Below, one piece after another: positions 1 to 6,300 of a stretch of DNA of 6,949 nt. The first letter of the stretch is position 1. Each line of letters starts with the position of its first letter. The stretch spans positions 1-6,949 of the forward strand of contig DUES01000137.1 in assembly GCA_011192055.1 (NCBI GenBank), in the 5' to 3' direction. The notes beneath the pieces are model-generated. The model did not search any database, was not told the DNA's origin, and saw only the letters and a program-made list of their open reading frames with translations. The translations under genes and the position numbers were made by a program. This DNA is from Dehalococcoidia bacterium (GTDB lineage: Bacteria > Chloroflexota > Dehalococcoidia > Dehalococcoidales > Fen-1064).

Positions 1-114
1 GGCGTCCCGCTCAAACCCATCCAGCAGCAGTTTAACCACCTGTCTGTCCTTCCAGGCAAATATCTCCGCCCTCCTCCCTGCGCCAATCAGCGGACCAAGT
101 CTACTGTCAGACAT
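1..114 (-). CDS. Aminoglycoside-phosphotransferase-like kinase, N-terminal fragment (runs off left edge)
   Basis: Only the first 38 codons are present; the gene continues beyond position 1. Reading leftward from the ATG at 114, the peptide contains GAGRRAEIFAW (residues 11-21), followed by a short turn and QVVKLL (25-30). This is the glycine-rich nucleotide-binding loop plus first beta strands of the APH/choline-kinase-like fold, with K28 as the probable ATP-phosphate-binding lysine. Related proteins typically start with a G-x-G-(x)-x-AEVF-W pattern like this. A Shine-Dalgarno match (GAGGTG on the minus strand, positions 120-125) sits 5 nt before the ATG and supports the start. The catalytic loop and substrate pocket lie outside the window, so the substrate (antibiotic, small alcohol, sugar or protein) cannot be stated. 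The gene is divergent from the mscS-type gene. Confidence 0.72.
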   Translation of the reverse strand, partial: MSDSRLGPLIGAGRRAEIFAWKDRQVVKLLLDGFERDA

Positions 115-119
115 CCTCC

Positions 120-125
120 CACCTC
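120..125 (-). promoter_or_regulatory. Ribosome binding site of the kinase-like gene
   Basis: The minus strand reads GAGGTG here, 5 nt before the ATG at 114. A second purine run, GGGAGG, directly abuts the start codon but is too close to act well. This site fixes the start of the truncated gene. Confidence 0.6.
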
Positions 126-184
126 ATTGCACGACCCTCTTTTCTTCTTGCTTTCCGAATAATCACTCAGGTAATTGGTGATTT

Positions 185-190
185 ATTATA
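185..190 (-). promoter_or_regulatory. Candidate -10 box (TATAAT) for the kinase-like gene
   Basis: The minus strand carries a perfect TATAAT here, about 70 nt upstream of the kinase ATG. No good TTGACA match lies 16-18 nt upstream. The -35 position instead overlaps the TCCGGT/ACCGGA palindrome at 206-220, which would suit an activator or repressor site. The local sequence is AT-rich, so a chance match is possible. Confidence 0.4.
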
Positions 191-205
191 ACATCTTAAT
201 TTATC

Positions 206-220
206 TCCGGTGACACCGGA
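206..220. promoter_or_regulatory. Perfect 6-bp inverted repeat in the divergent intergenic region, candidate operator
   Basis: TCCGGT and ACCGGA are perfect inverted arms separated by GAC. TTAA-type AT-rich sequence lies on both sides. The palindrome sits between the divergent kinase-like and mscS-type genes and overlaps where the -35 box of the leftward promoter would be. The compact arm-3-arm layout fits a small dimeric DNA-binding protein, though a short transcript hairpin is also possible. No regulator gene is visible in the window. Confidence 0.35.
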
Positions 221-262
221 TTAAGTATCGTACAGGGAAAACAAGACTGCTGCCATCGCAGC

Positions 263-292
263 TTGACATACACCGGTCCTGCCACGTAAAGT
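263..292 (+). promoter_or_regulatory. Candidate sigma-70-type promoter for the mscS-type gene
   Basis: A perfect TTGACA (263-268) is followed after 18 nt by TAAAGT (287-292), a 4/6 match to TATAAT. Transcription would start near 299 and leave a leader of about 48 nt before the ATG at 347. A small inverted repeat, GCTGC/GCAGC (249-262), abuts the -35 box. The weak -10 box lowers confidence. Confidence 0.4.
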
Positions 293-334
293 TCATGCAA
301 AGCAATCTTTGAATCAGAACTGTAGCCCGACCTG

Positions 335-340
335 TGGAGG
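335..340 (+). promoter_or_regulatory. Ribosome binding site of the mscS-type gene
   Basis: TGGAGG lies 6 nt before the ATG at 347 and fixes the start. It is flanked by CCTG (331-334) and CAGG (341-344), which could pair and present the whole site as a hairpin loop. The 4-bp stem is weak and may be meaningless. Confidence 0.65.
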
Positions 341-346
341 CAGGCA

Positions 347-1462
347 ATGTTACCGAAATTTGCTGAAGGTTCTCTCCTGCTGGAATCATTGTGGTCAGCA
401 GGTATAGTCATAATATCCGTTCTGATTGCCTGGCTCACAGTAACCCTGATGCGGCGTGTCAAACAGAAACGTGAAGCTCAATCAAGGGCCGGAGTCCTTC
501 CCCGTCTGCTTGGCAACCTCACAAGGTCGGTTTTCCTCTTGATAGTATGCGAGGGGATTATCCTGGCACTGGCCACCACGACGTACCTGGTCGAGTGGCA
601 TGATATCCTGGGAAATGCCAGCATCGCAGTGCTGATAGTCTTTGCATTTGACGGACTGGCACGGGTCGGTGCCGCTCTCCTCGAATATTACCTGAGGTCA
701 CGCGGGGTCCGCAAGAAAGCAAAAGTCGATGAAGGCATTATCCGTTTCCTGCGCCGTATCGTTCTCCTTGTTGTCTACGTACTTGGCGGACTGGTCGTAC
801 TGGCCTACCTGAATATTGACATCACACCGCTCATTGCCGGTCTCGGTATTGGCGGTCTGGCGGTAGCCCTGGCCCTTCAACCCACCCTGACAAACTTCTT
901 CGCCGGAACGCAGATAATGTCAGACCGGGTTGCCCGTGTAGGTGACTACATAGAGCTCGAAAATGGAACCAGGGGATACGTGGTAGACGTTGGATGGCGC
1001 AGCACAAGAATCCGCACTCCGTTCAATAACATGGTCATTATACCCAACGCCCGCCTGGCAGAAAGTGTCATTACCAACTACTATGGACCAACCATGGATA
1101 TGGGCGTGATGGTAAGTTGCGGTGTCAGCTATGAGTCGGACCTTGCTCACGTTGAGCAGGTCGCGCTGGAGGTTGCCAGGGAAGTTGTCAATGACCTTGA
1201 TGAAGCGGTTAAGACGTTCGAGCCATGGTTCGGCTACTCCGATTTCGGTGATTCCAATATCAACTTCTGGCTCTGGTTGCAGGCTAACGACAGGTTAGGC
1301 TCATTCCGCATTACGACCGAACTCATCAAGCGCCTTCATGCCCGGCTCAACAAAGAGGGTATCGTCATCAACTACCCCGTCCGCCGCCTGATTTACGATG
1401 GTAATGACGATAATATCCCACAATCACTGCGTGATGCCCGCGATGGAGATAGAGAGAAGTAG
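347..1462 (+). CDS. MscS-family small-conductance mechanosensitive ion channel
   Basis: This 371-residue inner-membrane protein belongs to the MscS family. These channels form homoheptameric pores that open under membrane tension and release solutes on hypo-osmotic shock. Five hydrophobic segments are visible: about 11-35, 60-82, 88-112, 134-156 and the pore-lining helix 160-187. The pore helix carries the family's Gly/Ala pattern (LIAGLGIGGLAVALALQ, 162-178) followed by PTLTNFFAG. The cytoplasmic beta domain follows, with VGDYIEL (198-204), VVDVGWRSTRIRT (212-224) and IIPNARLAESVITNY (231-245), then the alpha/beta domain ending in GIVINYPVRRL (338-348). Five segments make it longer than the three-segment E. 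coli MscS, as in many family members. Proline 179 follows the LALQ kink, where E. coli MscS has glycine, and as I recall this is common in the family. A good ribosome site supports the start. The gene converges on the nuclease-like gene across the repeat nest. Confidence 0.93.
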   Translation: MLPKFAEGSLLLESLWSAGIVIISVLIAWLTVTLMRRVKQKREAQSRAGVLPRLLGNLTRSVFLLIVCEGIILALATTTYLVEWHDILGNASIAVLIVFAFDGLARVGAALLEYYLRSRGVRKKAKVDEGIIRFLRRIVLLVVYVLGGLVVLAYLNIDITPLIAGLGIGGLAVALALQPTLTNFFAGTQIMSDRVARVGDYIELENGTRGYVVDVGWRSTRIRTPFNNMVIIPNARLAESVITNYYGPTMDMGVMVSCGVSYESDLAHVEQVALEVAREVVNDLDEAVKTFEPWFGYSDFGDSNINFWLWLQANDRLGSFRITTELIKRLHARLNKEGIVINYPVRRLIYDGNDDNIPQSLRDARDGDREK

Positions 1463-1572
1463 ACGTACTTCCGAAGTCACCAAGAAACACCCCCGTCAGG
1501 CTCTTTACTCCAATCAGATCCAGTCAGAATGATGATAATAAAGTCCCTGTGAATCTGAAAACCATCCATCAT

Positions 1573-1607
1573 GTCACTGCGAGGAGTGATAACGACGAAG
1601 CAGTCTC
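1573..1607 (+). repeat. Palindromic repeat unit A (short subtype)
   Basis: This 35-nt unit starts GTCACTGCGAGGAG and ends CGACGAAGCAGTCTC. Within it, ACTGC (1576-1580) and GCAGT (1600-1604) are perfect inverted repeats. It is the same as unit C (1681-1715) except in the central six bases, where five differ. It faces unit B: its outer box GTCACTGCGAG pairs with 1658-1668 and its inner box CGAAGCAGTCT pairs with 1621-1631, each with one G-T wobble. The A-B pair thus forms a 96-nt element with terminal inverted repeats (1573-1668), like a miniature inverted-repeat element. No clear target-site duplication was found. Confidence 0.82.
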
Positions 1608-1620
1608 TTTCCTTCACCAC

Positions 1621-1668
1621 AGATTGCTTCGGCCTGCTGGTAAAACCAGCAGGTTCGCTCGCAATGAC
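1621..1668 (-). repeat. Palindromic repeat unit B (long subtype with internal hairpin)
   Basis: On the minus strand this 48-nt unit begins GTCATTGCGAGCGAA and ends CCGAAGCAATCT, the same outer boxes as unit A with C:G replaced by T:A. Its centre holds a perfect 9-bp hairpin: CCTGCTGGT (1633-1641) and ACCAGCAGG (1645-1653) around an AAA loop on the plus strand. It differs from unit D (1942-1989) at one base of 48. It lies head to head with unit A across 13 nt. Confidence 0.85.
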
Positions 1669-1680
1669 AAACCCAAAGTT

Positions 1681-1715
1681 GTCACTGCGAGGAGCCCCAG
1701 CGACGAAGCAGTCTC
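1681..1715 (+). repeat. Palindromic repeat unit C (short subtype)
   Basis: This second copy of the 35-nt short unit starts 12 nt after unit B. The first 14 and last 15 bases are identical to unit A, and all differences fall in the centre (CCCCAG here, TGATAA in A). The internal inverted repeat ACTGC (1684-1688) / GCAGT (1708-1712) is kept. Its likely partner, unit D, lies 226 nt away rather than 13 nt as in the A-B pair. Confidence 0.82.
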
Positions 1716-1840
1716 AAGGTCAGTTAACCTCGCCCCCTCATATACACTACTCCTGAAGTAATACTTCTGGAACCATTGCCCTGATAACGCCACTCATTCT
1801 AAGGTGCAATAAACCTCCACCCCATGCCGCCCTTCACACC

Positions 1841-1923
1841 GTTTTGGGGTGTCCGGAGGGAGCGCCCCTCAGAAGGGGCGCGGAGCCCCTTTGGAACGGG
1901 GGTCCAAGGGGGTGTCCCCCTTG
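1841..1923. repeat. GC-rich multi-hairpin element, probably an interspersed repeat
   Basis: This is a dense G/C-run segment unlike its surroundings. It contains a perfect 8-bp hairpin GCGCCCCT/AGGGGCGC (1862-1881, loop CAGA) and a perfect 8-bp hairpin CAAGGGGG/CCCCCTTG (1905-1923, loop TGT). The 9-mer GGGGTGTCC occurs near both ends (1846-1854 and 1909-1917). A competing stem TTGGA/TCCAA (1891-1907) is also possible. It resembles GC-rich palindromic elements I recall from environmental Chloroflexota assemblies, but only one copy is in the window, so repeat status is inferred. The boundaries are approximate. Confidence 0.5.
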
Positions 1924-1941
1924 CTCTCCAACACAAACACA

Positions 1942-1989
1942 AGATTGCTTCGGCCTGCTGGTAAAACCAGCAGGTTCACTCGCAATGAC
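1942..1989 (-). repeat. Palindromic repeat unit D (long subtype with internal hairpin)
   Basis: This second copy of the 48-nt long unit matches unit B at 47 of 48 positions; the change is GCTC to ACTC near 1978. The 9-bp hairpin (arms 1954-1962 and 1966-1974) is intact, and so are the paired boxes ATTGC (1944-1948) and GCAAT (1982-1986). Its orientation is opposite to unit C, so C and D repeat the A-B arrangement with a much longer gap that holds the GC-rich element. Confidence 0.85.
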
Positions 1990-2037
1990 TGTTACTGTTA
2001 GTGTCCTATATAACAGACGTCTCAAGAAGAGTAAAGT

Positions 2038-2066
2038 AAAATAGAAAAGGAGGGTTACCACCCCCC
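2038..2066 (-). terminator. Intrinsic terminator of the nuclease-like gene / mfd unit
   Basis: On the minus strand, 30 nt after the stop codon at 2096, the transcript can form a GC-rich stem: GGGGGGT pairs with ACCCTCC (2066-2060 with 2055-2049, one G-U) around the loop GGTA. It is followed directly by TTTTCTATTTT (2048-2038). Stem plus U-rich tract is the standard rho-independent layout. The run of eight Cs on the plus strand leaves the register of the 5' arm free to slide. Confidence 0.6.
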
Positions 2067-2095
2067 CCTCTTGGAGTCACTCTACCTGAAAAGAA

Positions 2096-3052
2096 CTACT
2101 GTTTCCGCTCTACTCCTGGTAGAACCCTCATTTGCTCGGCCTCCCTGTGAGCCACCTTGACAAACTCAGCGAGCTTTGACATCTGAGCATCCTTGTCCAG
2201 AGAGAAGAAGTGGATTCCTTCAAGGTCAAGTTGAAACCAGATGGAGGCGAAAGATTCCTTCACCGGGAAGCTGGGGTTCGGTACTCTCCCTACTTTCAGG
2301 CCTTTCTTGTGAAACACCTTAAACACAACGGTCTGCGGCGAATTATAGTATATCCCGCACCAGTACTTCTTATCCTCCAGCCAGAACCCTTTGGAGTCCC
2401 AAGCTGCAGCTTTTCGATAAAAAGATAGTTTCGCTTCCCTGATGGCCGCCACAACCATGTCAATCATATTATTAAAAGCGACCAGTCCATTGGTGTACTC
2501 CCACCCGACCTTCTCTATACTCATACCCTTGCCTTTCAGAAAAGACATGAATGACTCTATCAGGTAGACACCTACTGGCTCCTCAGCATCCTGTCTCACA
2601 GCAGCCAGCCAGTTATGTACCTCGGACCAGCGGATGCATTTATCAGGTATTCCCTTGTGCTCGGTATCATCAATCGGGAATCTTGTGAGTAATAGCAGCT
2701 TCTTCATCATGGTATTGGAAGAATGTAACTGCTTCCGGTACCGTCTAAGCTGGCTGGTGTCTACAGGAGAAGAGTCCTTGACATCAACATATATCAGTTT
2801 GTCTGGTGATGAAACCTCTATGTCAGGCCTGCCCTCTGGCGTAGTGACTTGTGTCGATACCGTGATATCCTCTTCTTCGCTGAACTCGAACTCGCCATTG
2901 GTTACGCAAAGATTTGCCAGAATGTCCAGACCAATAGTCCGGTCCCGCTTAAGCAGGGAAGAGATGAGAAAGACAAACGACTCCGTGAGGTAGTTCTCAT
3001 CAGTCACCGAATTGTATTTCGCCAGAGCCGAAAATACATTCACTTCATACAT
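2096..3052 (-). CDS. PD-(D/E)XK superfamily nuclease-like protein
   Basis: This 318-residue protein has no signal peptide or membrane segment, so it is probably cytoplasmic. The N-terminal half carries a PD-(D/E)XK signature in order: ENYLTES with E24 in the first helix, RPDIEV with P76-D77 on a beta strand, IYVDVKDSS with D90 and K92 as the (D/E)xK motif, then QLRRYRKQL with Q101 on the following helix. These would bind Mg2+ and cleave DNA phosphodiester bonds. The C-terminal half (about 160-318) is rich in aromatic and charged residues (SFYRKAAAWDSKGFWLEDKKYW, split here as 210-220 and 221-231) and is not recognised. It might bind the substrate. Members of this fold serve in restriction, phage defence and repair, and which applies here is unknown. 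The ATG at 3052 has only a close AAGGA behind it. The gene lies 50 nt after the small membrane protein gene, and spot-counted lines are lower in G+C than mfd (43-47% against 50-58%), which hints at separate ancestry. Confidence 0.72.
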   Translation of the reverse strand: MYEVNVFSALAKYNSVTDENYLTESFVFLISSLLKRDRTIGLDILANLCVTNGEFEFSEEEDITVSTQVTTPEGRPDIEVSSPDKLIYVDVKDSSPVDTSQLRRYRKQLHSSNTMMKKLLLLTRFPIDDTEHKGIPDKCIRWSEVHNWLAAVRQDAEEPVGVYLIESFMSFLKGKGMSIEKVGWEYTNGLVAFNNMIDMVVAAIREAKLSFYRKAAAWDSKGFWLEDKKYWCGIYYNSPQTVVFKVFHKKGLKVGRVPNPSFPVKESFASIWFQLDLEGIHFFSLDKDAQMSKLAEFVKVAHREAEQMRVLPGVERKQ

Positions 3053-3062
3053 ATCCTTACTA

Positions 3063-3098
3063 TTCTATTACCTTTCTATTACCTCGCGTCTATCACCT
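3063..3098. repeat. Three short direct repeats upstream of the nuclease-like gene
   Basis: TTCTATTACCT occurs twice in perfect tandem (3063-3073 and 3074-3084), and a diverged copy GTCTATCACCT follows at 3088-3098. On the coding (minus) strand these read AGGTAATAGAA and lie 11-46 nt before the ATG at 3052. They could be an operator, repeated ribosome-site-like AGG motifs, or simple slippage. No function is assigned. Confidence 0.5.
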
Positions 3099-3102
3099 TA
3101 CG

Positions 3103-3366
3103 TCATACGCCCTGATCCCCCGCCTTCTTCACTCGCTTTGCCTCGGCTTTAGCCTTCTTCTTCTCTATCTTGGCTTGTGCCTCCACAGCAGGGTCGGCCG
3201 AAGCGGATGTTTCCGATTGAGGAGGTATCGCAGCGGGCTGCTCCGGCTTCTTCCTGCGAAACCTGTCTATCAGCCGTACTGCCAGATGCCTGCCGAAGTA
3301 GCCGACAAACCCGGCGGCAAACGCCAGCCCTAGCCATATCAGGACATCAGTTACCGTATTGTTCAT
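3103..3366 (-). CDS. Small single-pass membrane protein, translationally coupled to mfd
   Basis: This 87-residue protein matches no family I recognise. Residues 7-33 form one hydrophobic segment (VLIWLGLAFAAGFVGYFGRH onward), followed by the basic stretch RLIDRFRRKK (31-40). By the positive-inside rule the tail is cytoplasmic. Then comes a Pro/Ser/Ala linker (41-60) and a Lys/Ala/Glu-rich helix, about 61-82 (EAQAKIEKKKAKAEAKRVKK), which may coil or bind nucleic acid or acidic partners. Its ATG (3366-3364) overlaps the mfd TGA (3365-3363) as ATGA, the classic layout for re-initiation by terminating ribosomes. That supports it being a real gene co-expressed with Mfd. A role is not assigned; an anchoring or adaptor function would be speculation. 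Confidence 0.75.
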   Translation of the reverse strand: MNNTVTDVLIWLGLAFAAGFVGYFGRHLAVRLIDRFRRKKPEQPAAIPPQSETSASADPAVEAQAKIEKKKAKAEAKRVKKAGDQGV

Positions 3367-6300
3367 GCTGCCCTCCTCAGGACATCCTCAAGGACATTCT
3401 TCCACTCTTTGCCAAGTTTGCGCCTGTTGATACGAAGCTGGGTCACAGCCACACCTACCCCGTCACGCAGTACCGGCTGCAGCTTTCGCTTGTCAAACCG
3501 TACACCCTGCACCAACCGCAATACTATCTCTCCCCTTTCAGGTGTAACCGACTCCACGAAAGCCCGTGCCGCGAGTAACTTGATTTTCAGGGCATAAAGC
3601 AGGTTTTCTACCTCTTCAGGCAACAGCCCGAACCTGTCCTTGAATTCCGCAGTAAGCAGGTCCACCTGCTCCGGCCGGTCCACCCTCGCCATCTGCTGGT
3701 ATAGCTCAAGTCGGGTAGTCAGGTCTGATACGTAATCATCGGGAATCGCTGCCGGTTGTGGCAGGTCAACAACCGGCGACGGCAGGTCCAGAGGCGCCAG
3801 TTCCTCTTCAGGCACACCGGCTCGTCTCGCTTTTATCTTTTCAACAGCCCCCGCCACCATCTGGCAGTAAAGATTGTATCCCACAGCCGTAATATGACCA
3901 CTTTGCTTTGTACCCAGTAAAGACCCTGCCCCGCGAATCTCCAAGTCCCGCATGGCAACACTGAACCCGGCCCCGAGCTCGGTTGCTTCGTATATCGTTC
4001 GCAGTCGTCTCTCTGCTATCCGTGTCAGTCGCTGCCCTTTATCGAACAGGAAGTAGGCGTATGCCAGCCTGGCACCGCGTCCTACCCGGCCCCGCAACTG
4101 GTAGAGCTGGGTCAGTCCAAACTTGTCAGCCCGGTTCACTATCAGCGTATTCACATTAGGCATGTCCAGTCCCGATTCAATAATCGTGGTGCAGAGCAGG
4201 ATATCACTCTTGCCCTGGACAAACTCCGTAGTCACCTTTTCCAGCTCTTCCTCCGGCATCTGGCCGTGAGCAACGGCTACCCGTGCTTCAGGGACAATCT
4301 CTTCCAGGCTGGCGGCAACAAACGGAATGGACTGCACACGGTTATGCACGAAGAATACCTGGCCGTTTCTCTCCATCTCGCGGATAATGGCTTCACGTAT
4401 CAGGTTATTATCGTATTCGGCTACGTAAGTCCGGATAGGCAGGCGTTCCTCGGGAGGCGTCTCCATCGTGCTCATGTCCCTTACGCCGGTCAATGCCATG
4501 TGCAATGTGCGTGGAATAGGAGTGGCACTAAGCGTTAATACGTCCACCTCTTGCCTTATCTGCTTGAGGAATTCCTTGTGGCCAACACCAAAACGCTGCT
4601 CCTCATCGATAATCAGCAGTCCCAGGTCTTTGAACTGCACGTCCTTCTGAATCAGGCGGTGCGTGCCGATGCAGATATCCACCCGGCCGCTGGCCAACCC
4701 ATTTACTATTACCTGCTGCTCATGGTGCGACCTGAACCGGCTCAGTACCTCGACCGTAATCGGAAAGGCCTCTAGTCTTTCCTTGAAAGTGGCGTAATGC
4801 TGCTGGGCAAGTACCGTAGTTGGCACCAGCACCGCCACCTGTTTACCGTCCATCACTGCCTTAAAGGCAGCCCTGAGGGCTACTTCGGTCTTGCCGTAGC
4901 CGACATCGCCGCAGACCAGGCGGTCCATCGGTTTTGCCCTTTCCATGTCCGCCTTGACATGCGTCTGTACCTCTATCTGGTCCGGTGTCTCCACGTATGG
5001 GAAAGAACCTTCCATTTCGCGCTGCCAGATGGCATCAGGAGAGAACGCATATCCCGGCACCAGTTCCCGGGAGGCATACAGCTCAAGGAGTTCGTTAGCC
5101 ATTGCCTCCACTGACTCCTTGACACGCTGCTTCGTCCTTGTCCACTCCTGCGTGCCAAGTCGGTTCAGCACCGGCTCCTGGTCACCGGTCCCCCCTATAT
5201 ACCGGCTGACCCGGTCGACCTGGTCGGTTGGAACGTAGAGCCTGTCACCGGACGCATACCGAAGCGCCAGGAACTCCTTGTCACCATGCTCAGTACGCAT
5301 GGTACGGAAACCCGTTAACTGGGCAATGCCGTGCTCAACATGCACCACGTAGTCGCCCGGCTTCACATCGAGTGCCATCTTTCGGCGGGGAACCGGACGC
5401 TTCTTTGTCAGCCTCCGCTCTTTAAGGAAACCGAATATCTCGGCATCGGTGATAAGGTATGTCTCATCGTCCATCACCCAGCCACCCGCCAGTATTCCCT
5501 TGAGCAAAGTCACCGAACCTGTCGGGGGTATCTCGCGGAGTTCATCGAGGGGTGAAGCGATGATGTCCTCTTCTTCCAGCAGTTCCGATAACCTGGTCGC
5601 CTGGTGACTGACAAGTATCACCCTCTTACCCTGCGATATCATCTCTTTTACCCGGCTCAGGAATGCCGGTAGCTGACCGGCATAACCGGGTGCGGACATA
5701 AACCTGAGTTGCCGGGCCTGTTCATCACCGGGAACACTCCAGGCATCAAGCACAAGCCGCTGTCTTAATTCCACCTGTCCCCTTAACTCGTCCCATGTAA
5801 AATATGGTCGTGGGAATTCCAGGGGTAACTCACCACGCTCATATTTCGTAGTACGCAGTTCTTCCGCCCTGGAATCAAGCTCAAGCGCCGCCAGTTCAAT
5901 GTTGCGCGGTTCATCCAATATCAGCAGGGCATTGTCCGGCAGGTAGTCGAGAATACTATCTGTACCGAACAGCGGAGCGTAGAAACGCAGATTTTCCGGT
6001 CTCTGCCCGCTCGTAAGCATGACCAGTTCCTGCTTAAACTGCTGCCTTGTTTCATCGTTACACCCGGTCAGGTCAATATCACGCAGGAAGGATTCAAGGT
6101 CCGGCTTGTTGCTCAATAAGGGTGTCAGCAGTTCGGTAGCAGGACCTACCGTAATAGAAGGGACCTCTTTCTGCGACCGCTGCGAAGTCGGGTCAAAAAG
6201 ACGGATGCTCTCCACGGTATTACCGAAAAACTCCAGCCGGGCCGGCATTTCGCTGGTTGGCGGATAAATATCAACAATACCCCCGCGGTGACTGGCGGTG

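Larger units (their letters stand above)
1463..2037. other. Gene-free repeat nest between convergent genes
   Basis: No credible gene lies here. Short open frames in several phases translate repeat sequence only. The stretch contains four units of one palindromic repeat family (1573-1607, 1621-1668, 1681-1715, 1942-1989) and a GC-rich multi-hairpin element (about 1841-1923). Between them is unremarkable sequence with one small inverted repeat, GAAGT/ACTTC, at 1755-1767. No U-tract terminator is visible directly after the mscS-type stop, so the repeat hairpins may be what ends that transcript. Its position between two 3' ends is typical of tolerated insertions. Confidence 0.8.

Noticed and set aside
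298..311. CAAAG/CTTTG hairpin containing AAGCAATCT, as a possible degenerate fifth copy of the palindromic repeat
   Set aside because: Only the short GCAATCT box matches. No convincing GTCATTGCGAG partner lies at the right distance, so chance is more likely.
1467..1477. ACTTCCGAAGT palindrome after the mscS-type stop as a terminator
   Set aside because: The arms leave a one-base loop, so no hairpin can form as drawn, and no U-tract follows.
1549..1761. Open reading frames of 61-70 codons on the plus strand
   Set aside because: They translate repeat units A-C in two overlapping frames. No ribosome site or protein-like pattern is present, and the sequence is explained by the palindromic repeats.
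1573..1989. CRISPR array
   Set aside because: The units alternate in orientation, differ in length, and have spacers of 13, 12 and 226 nt. That is an inverted-repeat cluster, not direct repeats with uniform spacers.
1834..2061. Overlapping open frames on both strands across the GC-rich element and unit D
   Set aside because: They consist of hairpin and repeat sequence plus part of the terminator. This is a familiar kind of spurious ORF, with no start signal.
2634..2993. 119-codon open frame on the plus strand
   Set aside because: It is antisense to the nuclease-like gene, whose frame shows clear motif structure; this frame shows none and lacks a ribosome site.
3177..3578. 133-codon open frame on the plus strand
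   Set aside because: It is antisense to the small membrane protein and the 3' end of mfd, and its sequence is a Cys/Pro/Ser-rich shadow without domains.
4797..5114. 105-codon open frame on the plus strand
   Set aside because: It is antisense to the conserved motor region of mfd, whose constrained codons explain the open frame.
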